Origin: Gordonia sputi NBRC 100414
GTDB taxonomy: Bacteria; Actinomycetota; Actinomycetes; Mycobacteriales; Mycobacteriaceae
NCBI RefSeq assembly: GCF_000248055.1
Contig: NZ_BAFC01000016.1
Span: forward strand, 1 to 60,641
DNA length: 60,641 nt
Direction of reading: 5' to 3'
The position numbers were made by a program, and so were the translations under genes. Each line of letters starts with the position of its first letter. Position 1 is the stretch's first letter. Positions 18,561-27,572 of this stretch are shown here, in pieces. The notes beneath the pieces are model-generated. The model was given only the letters and a program-made list of their open reading frames with translations, was not told the DNA's origin and ran no database searches.

Positions 18561-20456
18561 ATGTCGTTGGGATTCCGCGTCGGCGTGCCGGGCATGCGCG
18601 TGCGAGTGTCGACCCGCGGTGTCCGCGCATCGGTGGGCCCTCGCGCGGCGCGTGTGCATTTCGGTAGCGGGCGGACCGGGGTGTCCACTGGACTCGGCCC
18701 CTTCTACGCCTACCAATCCGTCGGGGGGCGATCCGGTCGCACAACGTCGCGGCGCGGCGCGAGTAGTCGCGGTCCCTCCGCGGCACAGATGACCAGAGCT
18801 GCACGCACTGCAGAACGCGCAGCGCAACAGGCCGAACGCGACGCTGCCATCGAGCAGTTGCGGGACCTGCGCAGGTCATCGACGAGCGTGCACCTCGATC
18901 AATGGATCCCCGCTTCCCGGCCCGCGATACCGCCACCTCCGGTGGTCAACGTGCAGGCTGCTCTCGCCCAGGCCGAAGCCATGCACCTGCGCGGTGTCGG
19001 TCGCCTTGCACGGGCGCAAAGGTCCGCGGCACGCGGAGCTGCCCAAGCCGACGCCAACGCTTACGCGGCCGCGGAGACCACCCGTCTCGCAGCCATTCAC
19101 GCGGATCTGTTATCGCATGCCGACGGTTGGTGGAATGCGTTGAGCGGCAACGACGAAATGACCGTGCTCGAGACGGTGAACGCGGCCTTCGCCGACAATC
19201 CAGCAGCAGGTTGCGCAGTGGGACTCGACGGCACCACCCTGTCGATCATCATGCGACAGCAAGACATCGACGCCCTGCCAGACCAAACACCCTCTGTAAC
19301 GTCCGCTGGTCGGCCAACACTCAAACTCCTGAACAAGCGCGACAGAGTGCGCTGGTGGCTCCACATCCTCGCGTCCAACGTTGCTGCCACGTGTAGAGAG
19401 GCGTTCGCGGTTGCTCCAGGGGTATCTCGTCTCAATGTTGTTGTGATCAGCAGGTTTTCCGATTCACGACGACTCGGCGTCGTGCTCTATGGTTCGTGGA
19501 GCCGATCAGCCGTCGAAGGTGCAACGTGGCGTAGTCGTGATGACGCCTTTCGCATCTTCGATATCGGCGAAGACGTCGAGTGCAGCGTCCGGACGACGTC
19601 GTCCGGCAATCTGTCCACGACTCTCAAACCACTCGACGTGGATTCAGTCCCAGCACTGGTCGAACTGATCACGTCGGCCGAAGACACCGAATCCTCGAAC
19701 GCTCTTGCAGAATGGGACGAGACTCTCGGCAACCCGATGGACATATCAGGGCAGGCGCCTGCCTTTCGTGATCCGTACGCCCTGATCACCTTCGAGACGT
19801 GGTTCGCATCGCGATCCTCACTGCCCGTTGCTTTTCCGCAGCCAAACTCCATGCCATTGATGCCGATGCCGATGCCGACGAGGGAGTACGCCTCCGAGAG
19901 TTCAGGTGCCGCGGCGGAACTGGCCGCAGGCCAATCCGTCGAGATACCCGAGACCGGCGTCCGCCAGATGGACATAGTTCTCCACACGTCAGGAGCCGAC
20001 GTCGACCTGAGCTTTCTACTTCTCGACAGCTCTGGCCACGTCCGGGACGATCGAGACTTCATCTTCTACAACCACCACGTCGCGCCGGATCAGAGTGTCC
20101 GACTGAACGGAAAGAGGCTGCAGGAGAGCGGGCTCGTCGAGTCCGGAACCGTTCACGCATCGGCGGTGCGCCCAGACGTGGCCCGGATACTCGTCGTGGC
20201 GACAATGGACACGGCCTCGCGGCTCGACTTCTCCGCGCTCAATGCCATCGACGTCACCATGTCGTGTAGTGAGATGCGTTGGCGCTTCGTCCCGGCAGTC
20301 GAAAAGTCAGTTCGCGCAGCGGTTCTCGCCGAGATCTATCGACGCCCGGGCACCACACCCGGCGAGCAGAGCTGGAAGCTTCGCGCGGTCGGCCAGGGAT
20401 GGGCCGATGGGTTGTCGGGATTGGCGCGCGATCACGGAGTCGACATCGACGACTGA
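18561..20456 (+). CDS. DUF4236-TerD fusion protein
   Basis: 631 aa. The N terminus (residues 1-55) is DUF4236-like: FRVGVPGMRVRVSTRGVRAS, then a Gly-rich loop. Residues about 75-200 form an Ala/Arg-rich helical, probably coiled-coil stretch. Residues about 210-400 are an unrecognised domain. The last 190 residues are TerD-like: ELAAGQSVEIPE, DIVLHTSGADVDLSFLLLD, DRDFIFYNHH, and the diagnostic end WKLRAVGQGWADGLSGLARD. The acidic Ca-binding loop of classical TerD ([13 protein letters not shown]) is missing. CAGGAGG precedes the chosen ATG. It stands alone, 5 kb before the main Ter locus, and probably acts in the same stress response. Confidence 0.8.
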   Translation: MSLGFRVGVPGMRVRVSTRGVRASVGPRAARVHFGSGRTGVSTGLGPFYAYQSVGGRSGRTTSRRGASSRGPSAAQMTRAARTAERAAQQAERDAAIEQLRDLRRSSTSVHLDQWIPASRPAIPPPPVVNVQAALAQAEAMHLRGVGRLARAQRSAARGAAQADANAYAAAETTRLAAIHADLLSHADGWWNALSGNDEMTVLETVNAAFADNPAAGCAVGLDGTTLSIIMRQQDIDALPDQTPSVTSAGRPTLKLLNKRDRVRWWLHILASNVAATCREAFAVAPGVSRLNVVVISRFSDSRRLGVVLYGSWSRSAVEGATWRSRDDAFRIFDIGEDVECSVRTTSSGNLSTTLKPLDVDSVPALVELITSAEDTESSNALAEWDETLGNPMDISGQAPAFRDPYALITFETWFASRSSLPVAFPQPNSMPLMPMPMPTREYASESSGAAAELAAGQSVEIPETGVRQMDIVLHTSGADVDLSFLLLDSSGHVRDDRDFIFYNHHVAPDQSVRLNGKRLQESGLVESGTVHASAVRPDVARILVVATMDTASRLDFSALNAIDVTMSCSEMRWRFVPAVEKSVRAAVLAEIYRRPGTTPGEQSWKLRAVGQGWADGLSGLARDHGVDIDD

Positions 20457-20506
20457 ACTCGTTGAGGCCTTTCCTTCAGCCCGGTGTCACGACCAGGCAG
20501 CGACGC

Positions 20507-21238
20507 TCACGCCTGCAGCGACAACACGTCTTCGTGTCCGTGTCGTCGGCACCAGCTCACGATGTAGCGCGCGTGCAGGCCGCACCATCGGTACACCGAC
20601 GCCTGGGTGAGCGGTAGGCGGTCGTCGTGTTCGCCGCGCTCGAGCATCAGCGGACCGAGGTAGTGGCTGGTCACCTTGTTCGCCGTATTCGTCGACACCT
20701 TCGCGACCGACGCCAGGGTCGCGTTGTCCGACGCATTTCCCGCGGCAATGGCGCCCGCCATGCGCGCCGCCGTGATCCCGCGCCTGCCGGAGAACAACTC
20801 GTACAGCGCCGGATGAGTCGGCGAGGGCACCCGGTCGTCGAGCTTCGCGCCGTGAGCGACGGTGCGCAGCGCCGCGATCAGCGAGCCGAATCCGTCGGCC
20901 TTGGCGACGACGCCCCAGACATCCGGCCGCAGCCGCGCTTCTTCGAGATGATCGATCTCCATGGAGTGCCCCTGCGTGGCCAACAGCACCGGCGCAAGAC
21001 GATTGGAATGGTGGAGGCCGTCGAGAACGTCGAGACCGTCGAATGTCCACTCGATGTCGGGGCGATTCCAGATGAGGTCGGCGGAAACGACGTCGAACCG
21101 AACACGACCGGACACGCTACGGACGAATTCGTCCTGGTCACTGGCCACGACGACGGTGGCTCCCTCGACCGCTGCACGCACCGGCTCGGCGACTACGTGC
21201 CCAAGCGGTGACGCGATCAGGATGCGCATCCCTTCCAC
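20507..21238 (-). CDS. LuxR-type regulator with receiver-like domain (divergent pair, left)
   Basis: About 243 aa. The N-terminal half (RILIASPLGHVV, VVVASDQDEFV, FDVVSADL, LLATQ) has the alternating strands of a receiver-like domain but without a convincing phosphoacceptor motif. The C-terminal half has an HTH with TLASVAKVSTNTANKVTSHYLGPLML, like the LuxR-type HTH. I chose the GTG at 21238 because GAGGGAG lies 6 bases upstream. The longer frame to 21298 would run through the inverted repeats. It is divergent from a similar regulator. Confidence 0.6.
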   Translation of the reverse strand: MEGMRILIASPLGHVVAEPVRAAVEGATVVVASDQDEFVRSVSGRVRFDVVSADLIWNRPDIEWTFDGLDVLDGLHHSNRLAPVLLATQGHSMEIDHLEEARLRPDVWGVVAKADGFGSLIAALRTVAHGAKLDDRVPSPTHPALYELFSGRRGITAARMAGAIAAGNASDNATLASVAKVSTNTANKVTSHYLGPLMLERGEHDDRLPLTQASVYRWCGLHARYIVSWCRRHGHEDVLSLQA

Positions 21239-21263
21239 GGCAGCTCCCTCTTGAGTCGTAAAT

Positions 21264-21354
21264 GCATGCGCGATTACGCATGCTGAGATAATTTTCATGC
21301 GTGATATCGCATGGAGATGTCAGCTTCAGGCGTTTTCGTGCGTGATCCTCGCAC
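21264..21354. promoter_or_regulatory. Three related inverted repeats between two divergent regulators
   Basis: Copy 1, 21264-21283, is GCATGCG-N6-CGCATGC (perfect). Copy 2, 21296-21313, is CATGCG-N6-CGCATG (perfect). Copy 3, 21337-21354, is degenerate (GTGCG...CGCAC). Centres are about 31 and 41 bp apart, close to three and four helical turns, so dimers would sit on one DNA face. They are probable operators for one or both flanking LuxR-type regulators. Confidence 0.6.
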
Positions 21355-21473
21355 ACAAATGTCATCACAAGTGCTGACTTGCGCGGACGGCGGGGGCAGC
21401 ATTCTTTATGCTCGGTTTGCCCGAGTACATCAAGTGCACACTCGCGCGCAGCGCATTTTCCGGGGAGAACTCA

Positions 21474-22088
21474 ATGACTGCCGACGTCGTCAGCGAACTC
21501 GACACTGCAGCGGTGGATGCCGCACGGACCGCCCCCACGGCAGTCATCATCGCCGAACACGACGTCATCGACTCGGCGCTCGCGGTCTTCGTCGAGGACG
21601 CCGGACATCGCGCAGTCATCATCGACCTCGACAACGCGACCGATTCACTCGGCGGACTCGACGCCCCCGGCATCACGATTGTGCGATCCGCGCGGCGCAT
21701 CGCCCAGGTCAGATCCATCCGCGCCCTCAACGGCACCGTGATCGGAGCGATCGGTGTGCCTGTCTCGGACGCGCGCAGCATCGACATCACCGACCCCGGC
21801 CACGCACTCGACGTCTTGGCCGCGCTGGCCGGAAAGTCGGAGTCTGCACAACCCCGAATCCCCCGCATCCACCTCACCGAACGCGAGCGCGAGGTCCTCA
21901 CCGCCTACGTCCTCGGTGCAACGCTGCGCGAGACGGCTCGCCGATTCTTCATCGCCGAGAGCACGGCCCGCGAACACTACCGCCGGGTGCGGCAGCGCTA
22001 CCTCAACGCCGGCCGACCCGTCTCGAACAAGGCAGAGCTGCTGCTGGCACTCATCGGCGACGGCTGGGTGCGGCCCGAGCAACTCTGA
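21474..22088 (+). CDS. LuxR-type regulator (divergent pair, right)
   Basis: 204 aa. The N-terminal alpha/beta part (AVIIAEHDVIDSALAVFVED, AVIIDLDN) looks like a receiver-type domain lacking a clear phosphorylation pocket. The C-terminal LuxR HTH is clear: HLTEREREVLTAYVLGATLRETARRFFIAESTAREHYRRV (given here in parts: LTEREREVLTAYVLG, ARRFFIAESTAREHYRRV). The ATG at 21474 follows GGGGAG. It is divergent from a similar protein, and the two may bind the same repeats. Confidence 0.75.
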   Translation: MTADVVSELDTAAVDAARTAPTAVIIAEHDVIDSALAVFVEDAGHRAVIIDLDNATDSLGGLDAPGITIVRSARRIAQVRSIRALNGTVIGAIGVPVSDARSIDITDPGHALDVLAALAGKSESAQPRIPRIHLTEREREVLTAYVLGATLRETARRFFIAESTAREHYRRVRQRYLNAGRPVSNKAELLLALIGDGWVRPEQL

Positions 22089-22145
22089 CCCAGGACTGCC
22101 GCGAGAGAGCGTCGACGCCCCCGCGCTCATCAGTAGTGTTGAACC

Positions 22146-23075
22146 ATGCGCGTGCAACGGTGGGTGGCGACCGGCCCCGGGGGTCTCGACGACTTCGCAT
22201 TCATCGACGATCAGCTCCGTCCACCTGGCCCGGGCGAGGTCAGCATCGAAGTTCTCGCCGCAGGTGTCAATCCGGCGGACCTCAAGCACACACTGACCGC
22301 GTCGGACCTTCCCGTCCCCATCGGCTACGAGGTGTCCGGAGTGATAGCGGCACTCGGGCCGGGCACCGAGATCGCCTCTGGCGCAGCATCTCCGGGCGAC
22401 GACGTCCTCGCATTCCGCGTCTATGGCGGATACGCGACCGCGCTGACGGTGCCCGCGGAGAAGGTGTTCGCAAGACCTTCGACGGTCGACGACGCCTCGG
22501 CAGCAAACCTGCTGCTCGCGGGCACGACCGCGGCGGACATGCTCCGAGCGTCCCGCGCGGCGACCGGCGATACGATCCTCCTGCACGGGGCGTCGGGCGC
22601 GGTCGGCATGGCGGTGTTGCAACTCGCACTGCTGCGCGGCATCACCGTGATCGGCACGGCGAGCCCGCGCAGTTTTGAGCGGGTCGTCGAATTCGGTGGT
22701 CTCCCAGTCGAATACGGGCCGGGGCTGGCCGATCGAGTCCGCGCGCTGGCCCCGAATGGCGTCGACGCCGCCCTCGACGCCGCGGGTACCGACGAGGCCA
22801 TCGATACATCCGAGGAGTTGGTCGCCGACCGTTCACGCATCGTCACGATCGTGGCGCGCGACCGTGCCAAGACAGACGGATTCGTGGCCCTCGGCGGCAC
22901 GCAGCCCGAGAGTGCCGCCTACCGCGATTCGGTCCGGGCGGAGTTGATCGCACATGCCGCGGCGGGCGACCTGGTGGTTCCGGTCGCACACACCTTCCAT
23001 CTGTCGCAGGCGCGTGCGGCACTCGAACTCGTCTCTGGTGGGCACGCGGGCGGCAAAGTCGCGTTGCTGGTGTGA
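22146..23075 (+). CDS. Quinone-oxidoreductase-like MDR family enzyme
   Basis: 309-aa medium-chain dehydrogenase/reductase of the zinc-free QOR type. It has an N-terminal GroES-like domain (GEVSIEVLAAGVNPADLKH, GYEVSGVIAALG) and an NADPH-binding Rossmann fold with LLHGASGAVGMAVLQLALLRG. It has none of the catalytic zinc cysteines of alcohol dehydrogenases. It probably reduces quinones or enones with NADPH. It is followed 18 bases later by fadD36. Confidence 0.88.
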   Translation: MRVQRWVATGPGGLDDFAFIDDQLRPPGPGEVSIEVLAAGVNPADLKHTLTASDLPVPIGYEVSGVIAALGPGTEIASGAASPGDDVLAFRVYGGYATALTVPAEKVFARPSTVDDASAANLLLAGTTAADMLRASRAATGDTILLHGASGAVGMAVLQLALLRGITVIGTASPRSFERVVEFGGLPVEYGPGLADRVRALAPNGVDAALDAAGTDEAIDTSEELVADRSRIVTIVARDRAKTDGFVALGGTQPESAAYRDSVRAELIAHAAAGDLVVPVAHTFHLSQARAALELVSGGHAGGKVALLV

Positions 23076-23093
23076 GCGTGCAGGTGTGGCACA

Positions 23094-24512
23094 GTGAGAG
23101 ACGTGTTGTTGCCCTACCTTGTCCCCGCCGCCCCCGATGACCCCGCCGCGGTCACCGTCGGCGACGATGTGGCATCACGCGAAGACCTCGTCGGCGCGGC
23201 AACCGCTGTCGCAGAACGGATTCGCGGAGCACGCACACTGGCCGTGCTCGCCCATCCGACGATCGACACCGTGCTCGCCGTCGTCGGCGGTCTCATCGCG
23301 GGTGTTCCGATCGTTCCCGTGCCGCCGGATTCCGGTCCTCGCGAACTCGAGCACATTCTGACCGACTCGGGTGCACAGGCGTGGCTCGGCGCCGCACCCG
23401 ATTCGACGCCACTGCCGGTGATCCCGATCCGACGCTTCGCCCGCTCGTGGCATTCGCATCCCGAGCCGCCCGGCGAGTCGACCGCGCTGATCCTCTACAC
23501 CTCGGGCACGACGGGACTGCCGAAGGGCGTGCCGATCACACGCCGCGCGATCGCCGCGGGACTCGACGCGCTGGCCGATGCCTGGGCGTGGACCGCCGAC
23601 GACACCCTCGCGCACGGCTTACCACTGTTTCACGTCCACGGGCTGATCCTCGGCGTCTTGGGCCCACTTCGCCGCGGCGGCAGGCTGATTCACACCGTCA
23701 AGCCCACCCCCGCCGGATACGCCGCCGCGGCCGCTGACGGCGCATCGATGTTCTTCGGCGTTCCGACGGTCTGGACACGTATCGGTGCCGATCCTGCTGC
23801 AGCGCAGTCGCTTTCCTCCGCACGGCTACTCGTGTCGGGAAGTGCCCCGCTGCCCGTCCCGGTGTTCGACAGGATTCGTGAACTGACCGGACACGAGATC
23901 GTCGAACGATACGGCATGACCGAGACCATGATCACCGTGTCGACGCGATTCGACGGCGAGCGCAGACCAGGATGGGTGGGAATGCCGCTGCGCGGCGTCG
24001 AAACACGGCTGCGCAGCGGCGAGATCAATTCCAGTACAACAGATCTGCCGCACGACGGCGAGTCCGTCGGCGACCTTCACGTGCGCGGACCGATGGTCGG
24101 GTCGGGATACCTGAACCGACCGGAGGCCACGGCCGAGAGTTGGCTCTCCGACGGCTGGTTCGCCACGGGCGACGTCGCGGTGATCGGCGAGGACGGCATG
24201 CACCGTATCGTCGGACGCGCGTCGACCGATCTGATCAAGTCGGGCGGATTCCGTGTCGGCGCAGGCGAAATCGAAACCGTCCTCCTCGGACACCCCGCTG
24301 TCGACGAGGTCGCCGTGATCGGTGTTCCCGACGACGACCTCGGCCAACGAATCGTCGCCTATGTCGTCGGGTCGGCAGTCCCCGACGACGAGCTCATCGG
24401 GCTGGTAGCCACCGAGCTGTCGCATCACAAGCGTCCCAGAGAGATTCGACGCGTCGACTCTCTACCACGCAACGCGATGGGCAAGGTACAGAAAAAGCTG
24501 TTGGCGCAGTGA
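23094..24512 (+). CDS. fadD36: Acyl-CoA synthetase, FadD36/MatB-like
   Basis: 472-aa AMP-binding enzyme that activates an acid to its CoA ester through an acyl-adenylate. Motifs: LYTSGTTGLPKGVPIT (P-loop), ERYGMTETM, GWFATGDVAVIGEDG, GRASTDLIKSGGFRVGAGEIE, and the C-terminal PRNAMGKVQKK with the catalytic Lys. Length and sequence match mycobacterial FadD36, which is close to malonyl-CoA synthetases, so a short dicarboxylic acid substrate is plausible. The start could instead be the GTG at 23103. The stop overlaps the next start (GTGA). Confidence 0.9.
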   Translation: MRDVLLPYLVPAAPDDPAAVTVGDDVASREDLVGAATAVAERIRGARTLAVLAHPTIDTVLAVVGGLIAGVPIVPVPPDSGPRELEHILTDSGAQAWLGAAPDSTPLPVIPIRRFARSWHSHPEPPGESTALILYTSGTTGLPKGVPITRRAIAAGLDALADAWAWTADDTLAHGLPLFHVHGLILGVLGPLRRGGRLIHTVKPTPAGYAAAAADGASMFFGVPTVWTRIGADPAAAQSLSSARLLVSGSAPLPVPVFDRIRELTGHEIVERYGMTETMITVSTRFDGERRPGWVGMPLRGVETRLRSGEINSSTTDLPHDGESVGDLHVRGPMVGSGYLNRPEATAESWLSDGWFATGDVAVIGEDGMHRIVGRASTDLIKSGGFRVGAGEIETVLLGHPAVDEVAVIGVPDDDLGQRIVAYVVGSAVPDDELIGLVATELSHHKRPREIRRVDSLPRNAMGKVQKKLLAQ

Positions 24513-25417
24513 GCAATCCGTTCGGCCCTCCCGACTCGTCGCCCCCCGACACCTCCCACTGGACGACGCGGCCCGCCCCCACACCAGAGCCCTCATCCGA
24601 ACGGCCCTCTCCCCCGCGACGGCGGATGCGACTGTGGCCGCTGCTCGTCGCGGCGCTTGTGGCGCTGGTGGTGTTGGTGGTCGTCGTCGTGTTGGTCGCC
24701 ACCGGTCCGGCGCCCGACGCGCAAACCGCCGCACCGGCTTCGGACACCCGCTCGGCCCAACCGACTCCTTCGCCCGAGCCGAGCGCCGCCACGACGTCGC
24801 CAACCACAACGTCGATCGATGCCTCGCCGCTCAGTCCCGAGGCCGCAGAGGCGTTGGCCACGCTCGGCGAGCTCGCGGTCAAGGGCCGGGCGCCGCGTAC
24901 CGGGTATGCGCGGTCGCAGTTCGGACAGACGTGGTCGGACGACGTCAACGTCGAGTCAGGCCACAACGGGTGCGACACCCGCAACGACATCCTGAAGCGC
25001 GACCTCACCGGCGTCGAGTTCGCGCCGGGAACGAGGGACTGCGTGGTGGTCGCCGGAGTCCTGAACGATCCGTACAGCGGACGCACCGTCGATTTCCGAC
25101 GCGGCGCCGAGTCGTCGATGGTGCAGATCGACCACGTGGTCTCGCTGTCGAACGCATGGCAGACCGGCGCACAGGCGCTGACCCTCGACCAGCGCACAGA
25201 CCTCGCAAACGACCCGCGCAACCTGCAGGCGACCTACGGGCCGTTGAACCAGCAGAAGGGTGCGGGTGACGCGGCGACATGGCTACCGCCGGCCAAGGCG
25301 TACCGCTGCACATACGCCGCACGGCAGATCCGCGTCAAGAAGACGTACTCACTGTGGGTCACCCCGCCCGAGCGGGACGCACTCGCCCGCATCCTGGATG
25401 GGTGCACGCGAGCCTGA
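24509..25417 (+). CDS. Membrane-anchored exported HNH nuclease (DUF1524/GmrSD C-terminal type)
   Basis: 302 aa. A Pro/Ser-rich cytoplasmic segment precedes one membrane helix (residues about 37-65), followed by a Thr/Pro/Ser linker. The extracytoplasmic domain (residues about 115-302) is an HNH nuclease: QIDHVVSLSNAWQTGA (catalytic His), NDPRNLQATYGPLNQQKG, and W plus CTYAARQIRVKKTY. Two cysteines (GCDTRND and RDCVVV) may form a disulfide. The GTG start overlaps fadD36. The target, extracellular or incoming DNA, is unknown. Confidence 0.88.
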   Translation: MSNPFGPPDSSPPDTSHWTTRPAPTPEPSSERPSPPRRRMRLWPLLVAALVALVVLVVVVVLVATGPAPDAQTAAPASDTRSAQPTPSPEPSAATTSPTTTSIDASPLSPEAAEALATLGELAVKGRAPRTGYARSQFGQTWSDDVNVESGHNGCDTRNDILKRDLTGVEFAPGTRDCVVVAGVLNDPYSGRTVDFRRGAESSMVQIDHVVSLSNAWQTGAQALTLDQRTDLANDPRNLQATYGPLNQQKGAGDAATWLPPAKAYRCTYAARQIRVKKTYSLWVTPPERDALARILDGCTRA

Positions 25418-25665
25418 GCCGGCCTCGGATTGGACCACCGCCTGTGTGCGACCACCGCCTCTATTCGACCATCGTCGGCCCACGGCGCTCCGCCACGCGA
25501 GATCGACATCATTCCCTCGGCCTACGGACAGCCGGCTTCTATGTTCTCGTCGGATAACCGTAGGTAGGGTGGCGGGCGCGTCGGCATTATGTCCGACTTG
25601 TCACTTACGATGTGACCGTCATTCGACAGTGGCTCCCGCCACAACGCGGCAGAAAGGCACGAAAC

Positions 25666-26241
25666 ATGGGCGTCAGCCTGACCAAGGGTGGAAACGTATC
25701 GCTGACCAAGGAGGCTCCGGGCCTCACGGCTGTCGCAGTCGGACTCGGCTGGGACGCGCGGACCACCACCGGAGTCGAATTCGACCTCGACGCCAGCGCG
25801 ATCGCGTGCGGCACCGACAAGCGAGTTCTCTCCGACCAGCACTTCGTGTTCTTCAACAACCTCCGCTCGCCGGAGGGCTCCATCGAGCACGCCGGCGACA
25901 ACACGACCGGTGAGGGCGACGGCGACGACGAGGTCATCAACGTCGACCTCGCGGGCACCCCGCCGAACATCGATTCCATCGTCTTCCCGGTCTCGATCTA
26001 CGACGCCGACTCGCGTAGTCAGTCGTTCGGCCAGGTCCGCAACGCCTACATCCGAGTCGTCAATCGCGCGAACGGCTCCGAGATCGCCCGCTACGACCTG
26101 TCCGAGGACGCGTCGACCGAAACCGCCATGGTCTTCGGCGAGCTCTACCGCAACGGTGCTGACTGGAAGTTCCGTGCTGTCGGCCAGGGCTACGCGTCGG
26201 GCCTCGCGGGCATCGCCCGCGACTTCGGCGTCAACGTCTGA
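25666..26241 (+). CDS. terD: TerD-family tellurium/stress resistance protein
   Basis: 191 aa, a full canonical TerD domain: [30 protein letters not shown], then the calcium-binding [13 protein letters not shown] near residues 85-97, and the end [20 protein letters not shown]. Proteins of this family bind Ca2+ and act with TerC at the membrane in resistance to tellurite and other stresses. The ATG at 25666 matches the family start. The 248-base upstream gap probably holds the promoter of the whole Ter block. Confidence 0.95.
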   Translation: MGVSLTKGGNVSLTKEAPGLTAVAVGLGWDARTTTGVEFDLDASAIACGTDKRVLSDQHFVFFNNLRSPEGSIEHAGDNTTGEGDGDDEVINVDLAGTPPNIDSIVFPVSIYDADSRSQSFGQVRNAYIRVVNRANGSEIARYDLSEDASTETAMVFGELYRNGADWKFRAVGQGYASGLAGIARDFGVNV

Positions 26242-26372
26242 CCCACGTCCAGCCATGTCACGATGCCGCGCCTGGCATACACAGGCGCGGCATCTGGCTG
26301 TCTGACTGCGTGCACCCGGCAGCGGGACGCGCGATCTCCCTACTTCGGTGATGCAAGAAAGGCCGCTCCACC

Positions 26373-27572
26373 GTGATCTTCCGAATATTCGGACTGTCCA
26401 TCGCCATCACGATCGTTTCGTTGGTGGTCGCATTCATCTATGGCGGCCCGACCGCCCTGTTCCTCACACTCATCCTCGGCATCCTCGAGGTGTCGCTCTC
26501 CTTCGACAATGCGGTCATCAACGCGACCGTGCTGCGACGTATGAGCGCGTTCTGGCAGAAGATCTTCTTGACCATCGGTGTGCTGATCGCGGTCTTCGGC
26601 ATGCGGCTGGTGTTTCCGCTCGTGATCGTCTGGTTGAGCGCCAAGCTGAATCCCGTCGAGGCGCTGCGTCTCGCGCTCAACCCGCCGACCGACGGCTCCC
26701 CGACCTACGAGCAGATCATCACCGACGCGCACCCACAGATCGCGGCGTTCGGCGGCATGTTCCTGCTGATGCTGTTCCTCGGCTTCATCTTCGAGGAGAA
26801 GGAACTCCACTGGCTGCGGTGGATCGAGCGTCCGCTCGAACGCATCGGCAAGCTCGATCAACTCTCCGTTGTCGTCGCCGTCGTCATCCTCGTCATCACC
26901 GCTGAGTGGATCGCACCCGACGACGAACGTTCGACGGTGCTCTTCGCCGGCGTCCTCGGCATGATCACCTACATCCTGGTCAACGGGCTCGGCGAATTGT
27001 TCAACGCCCCGGAGGAACTCGAAGACGACGCCGAATCGGAATCACTTCCGCGCTCGGGTCCGAGCGAGCTCGCCAAGGCGACAGGCAAGGCAGGCTTCTT
27101 CCTCTTCCTCTACCTCGAGGTGCTCGACGCGTCGTTCTCGTTCGACGGCGTCATCGGAGCATTCGCCATCACCGCCGACCCGATCATCATCGCGTTGGGC
27201 CTCGGCTTCATCGGCGCGATGTTCGTGCGTTCGCTGACCGTCTTCCTCGTCCGTAAGGGCACGCTCAGCGAGTACGTCTACCTCGAGCACGGCGCTCACT
27301 GGGCGATCGGCGCCCTGGCGCTGATCCTCATGTATTCGATCGGCACCCACGTCCCCGAAGTGGTCACCGGCCTGGTCGGCGTGGTGCTCATCCTCGCGGC
27401 TTTGATCTCCAGCATCATTCGACGCCGCAACCACCCCGACGAAGACACAGAGAACGCCAGCTCGAGCACCGACGGCTCGACCACCCCGGAAGGAAAGTCC
27501 GATGACGGTCAACATGAACAAGGTGACGCTGAGCAAGTCGACCCCGACGGTGTCGCTCGCCAAAAGGGGTGA
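26373..27572 (+). CDS. TerC/DUF475 family membrane protein
   Basis: 399 aa with eight or nine membrane segments. Two related halves carry the family motifs LEVSLSFDNAVINA (residues about 38-51) and LEVLDASFSFDGVIGAFAI (about 250-268), whose Asp residues probably form a metal site in the membrane. Residues 350-399 are a disordered acidic tail. The tail overlaps the next gene by 71 bases, so it may have arisen by loss of an earlier stop. TerC proteins team up with TerD proteins and are also linked to Mn export. Confidence 0.92.
   Translation: MIFRIFGLSIAITIVSLVVAFIYGGPTALFLTLILGILEVSLSFDNAVINATVLRRMSAFWQKIFLTIGVLIAVFGMRLVFPLVIVWLSAKLNPVEALRLALNPPTDGSPTYEQIITDAHPQIAAFGGMFLLMLFLGFIFEEKELHWLRWIERPLERIGKLDQLSVVVAVVILVITAEWIAPDDERSTVLFAGVLGMITYILVNGLGELFNAPEELEDDAESESLPRSGPSELAKATGKAGFFLFLYLEVLDASFSFDGVIGAFAITADPIIIALGLGFIGAMFVRSLTVFLVRKGTLSEYVYLEHGAHWAIGALALILMYSIGTHVPEVVTGLVGVVLILAALISSIIRRRNHPDEDTENASSSTDGSTTPEGKSDDGQHEQGDAEQVDPDGVARQKG

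Noticed and set aside
21311..22678. 455-codon frame over the LuxR-type and qor genes
   Set aside because: Arg/His-rich composition typical of a shifted frame; both genes on the other frame are clear.
23972..24508. N-terminal extension of the exported nuclease across fadD36
   Set aside because: Arg-rich out-of-frame reading of fadD36; GTG at 24509 gives a normal membrane-anchored protein.
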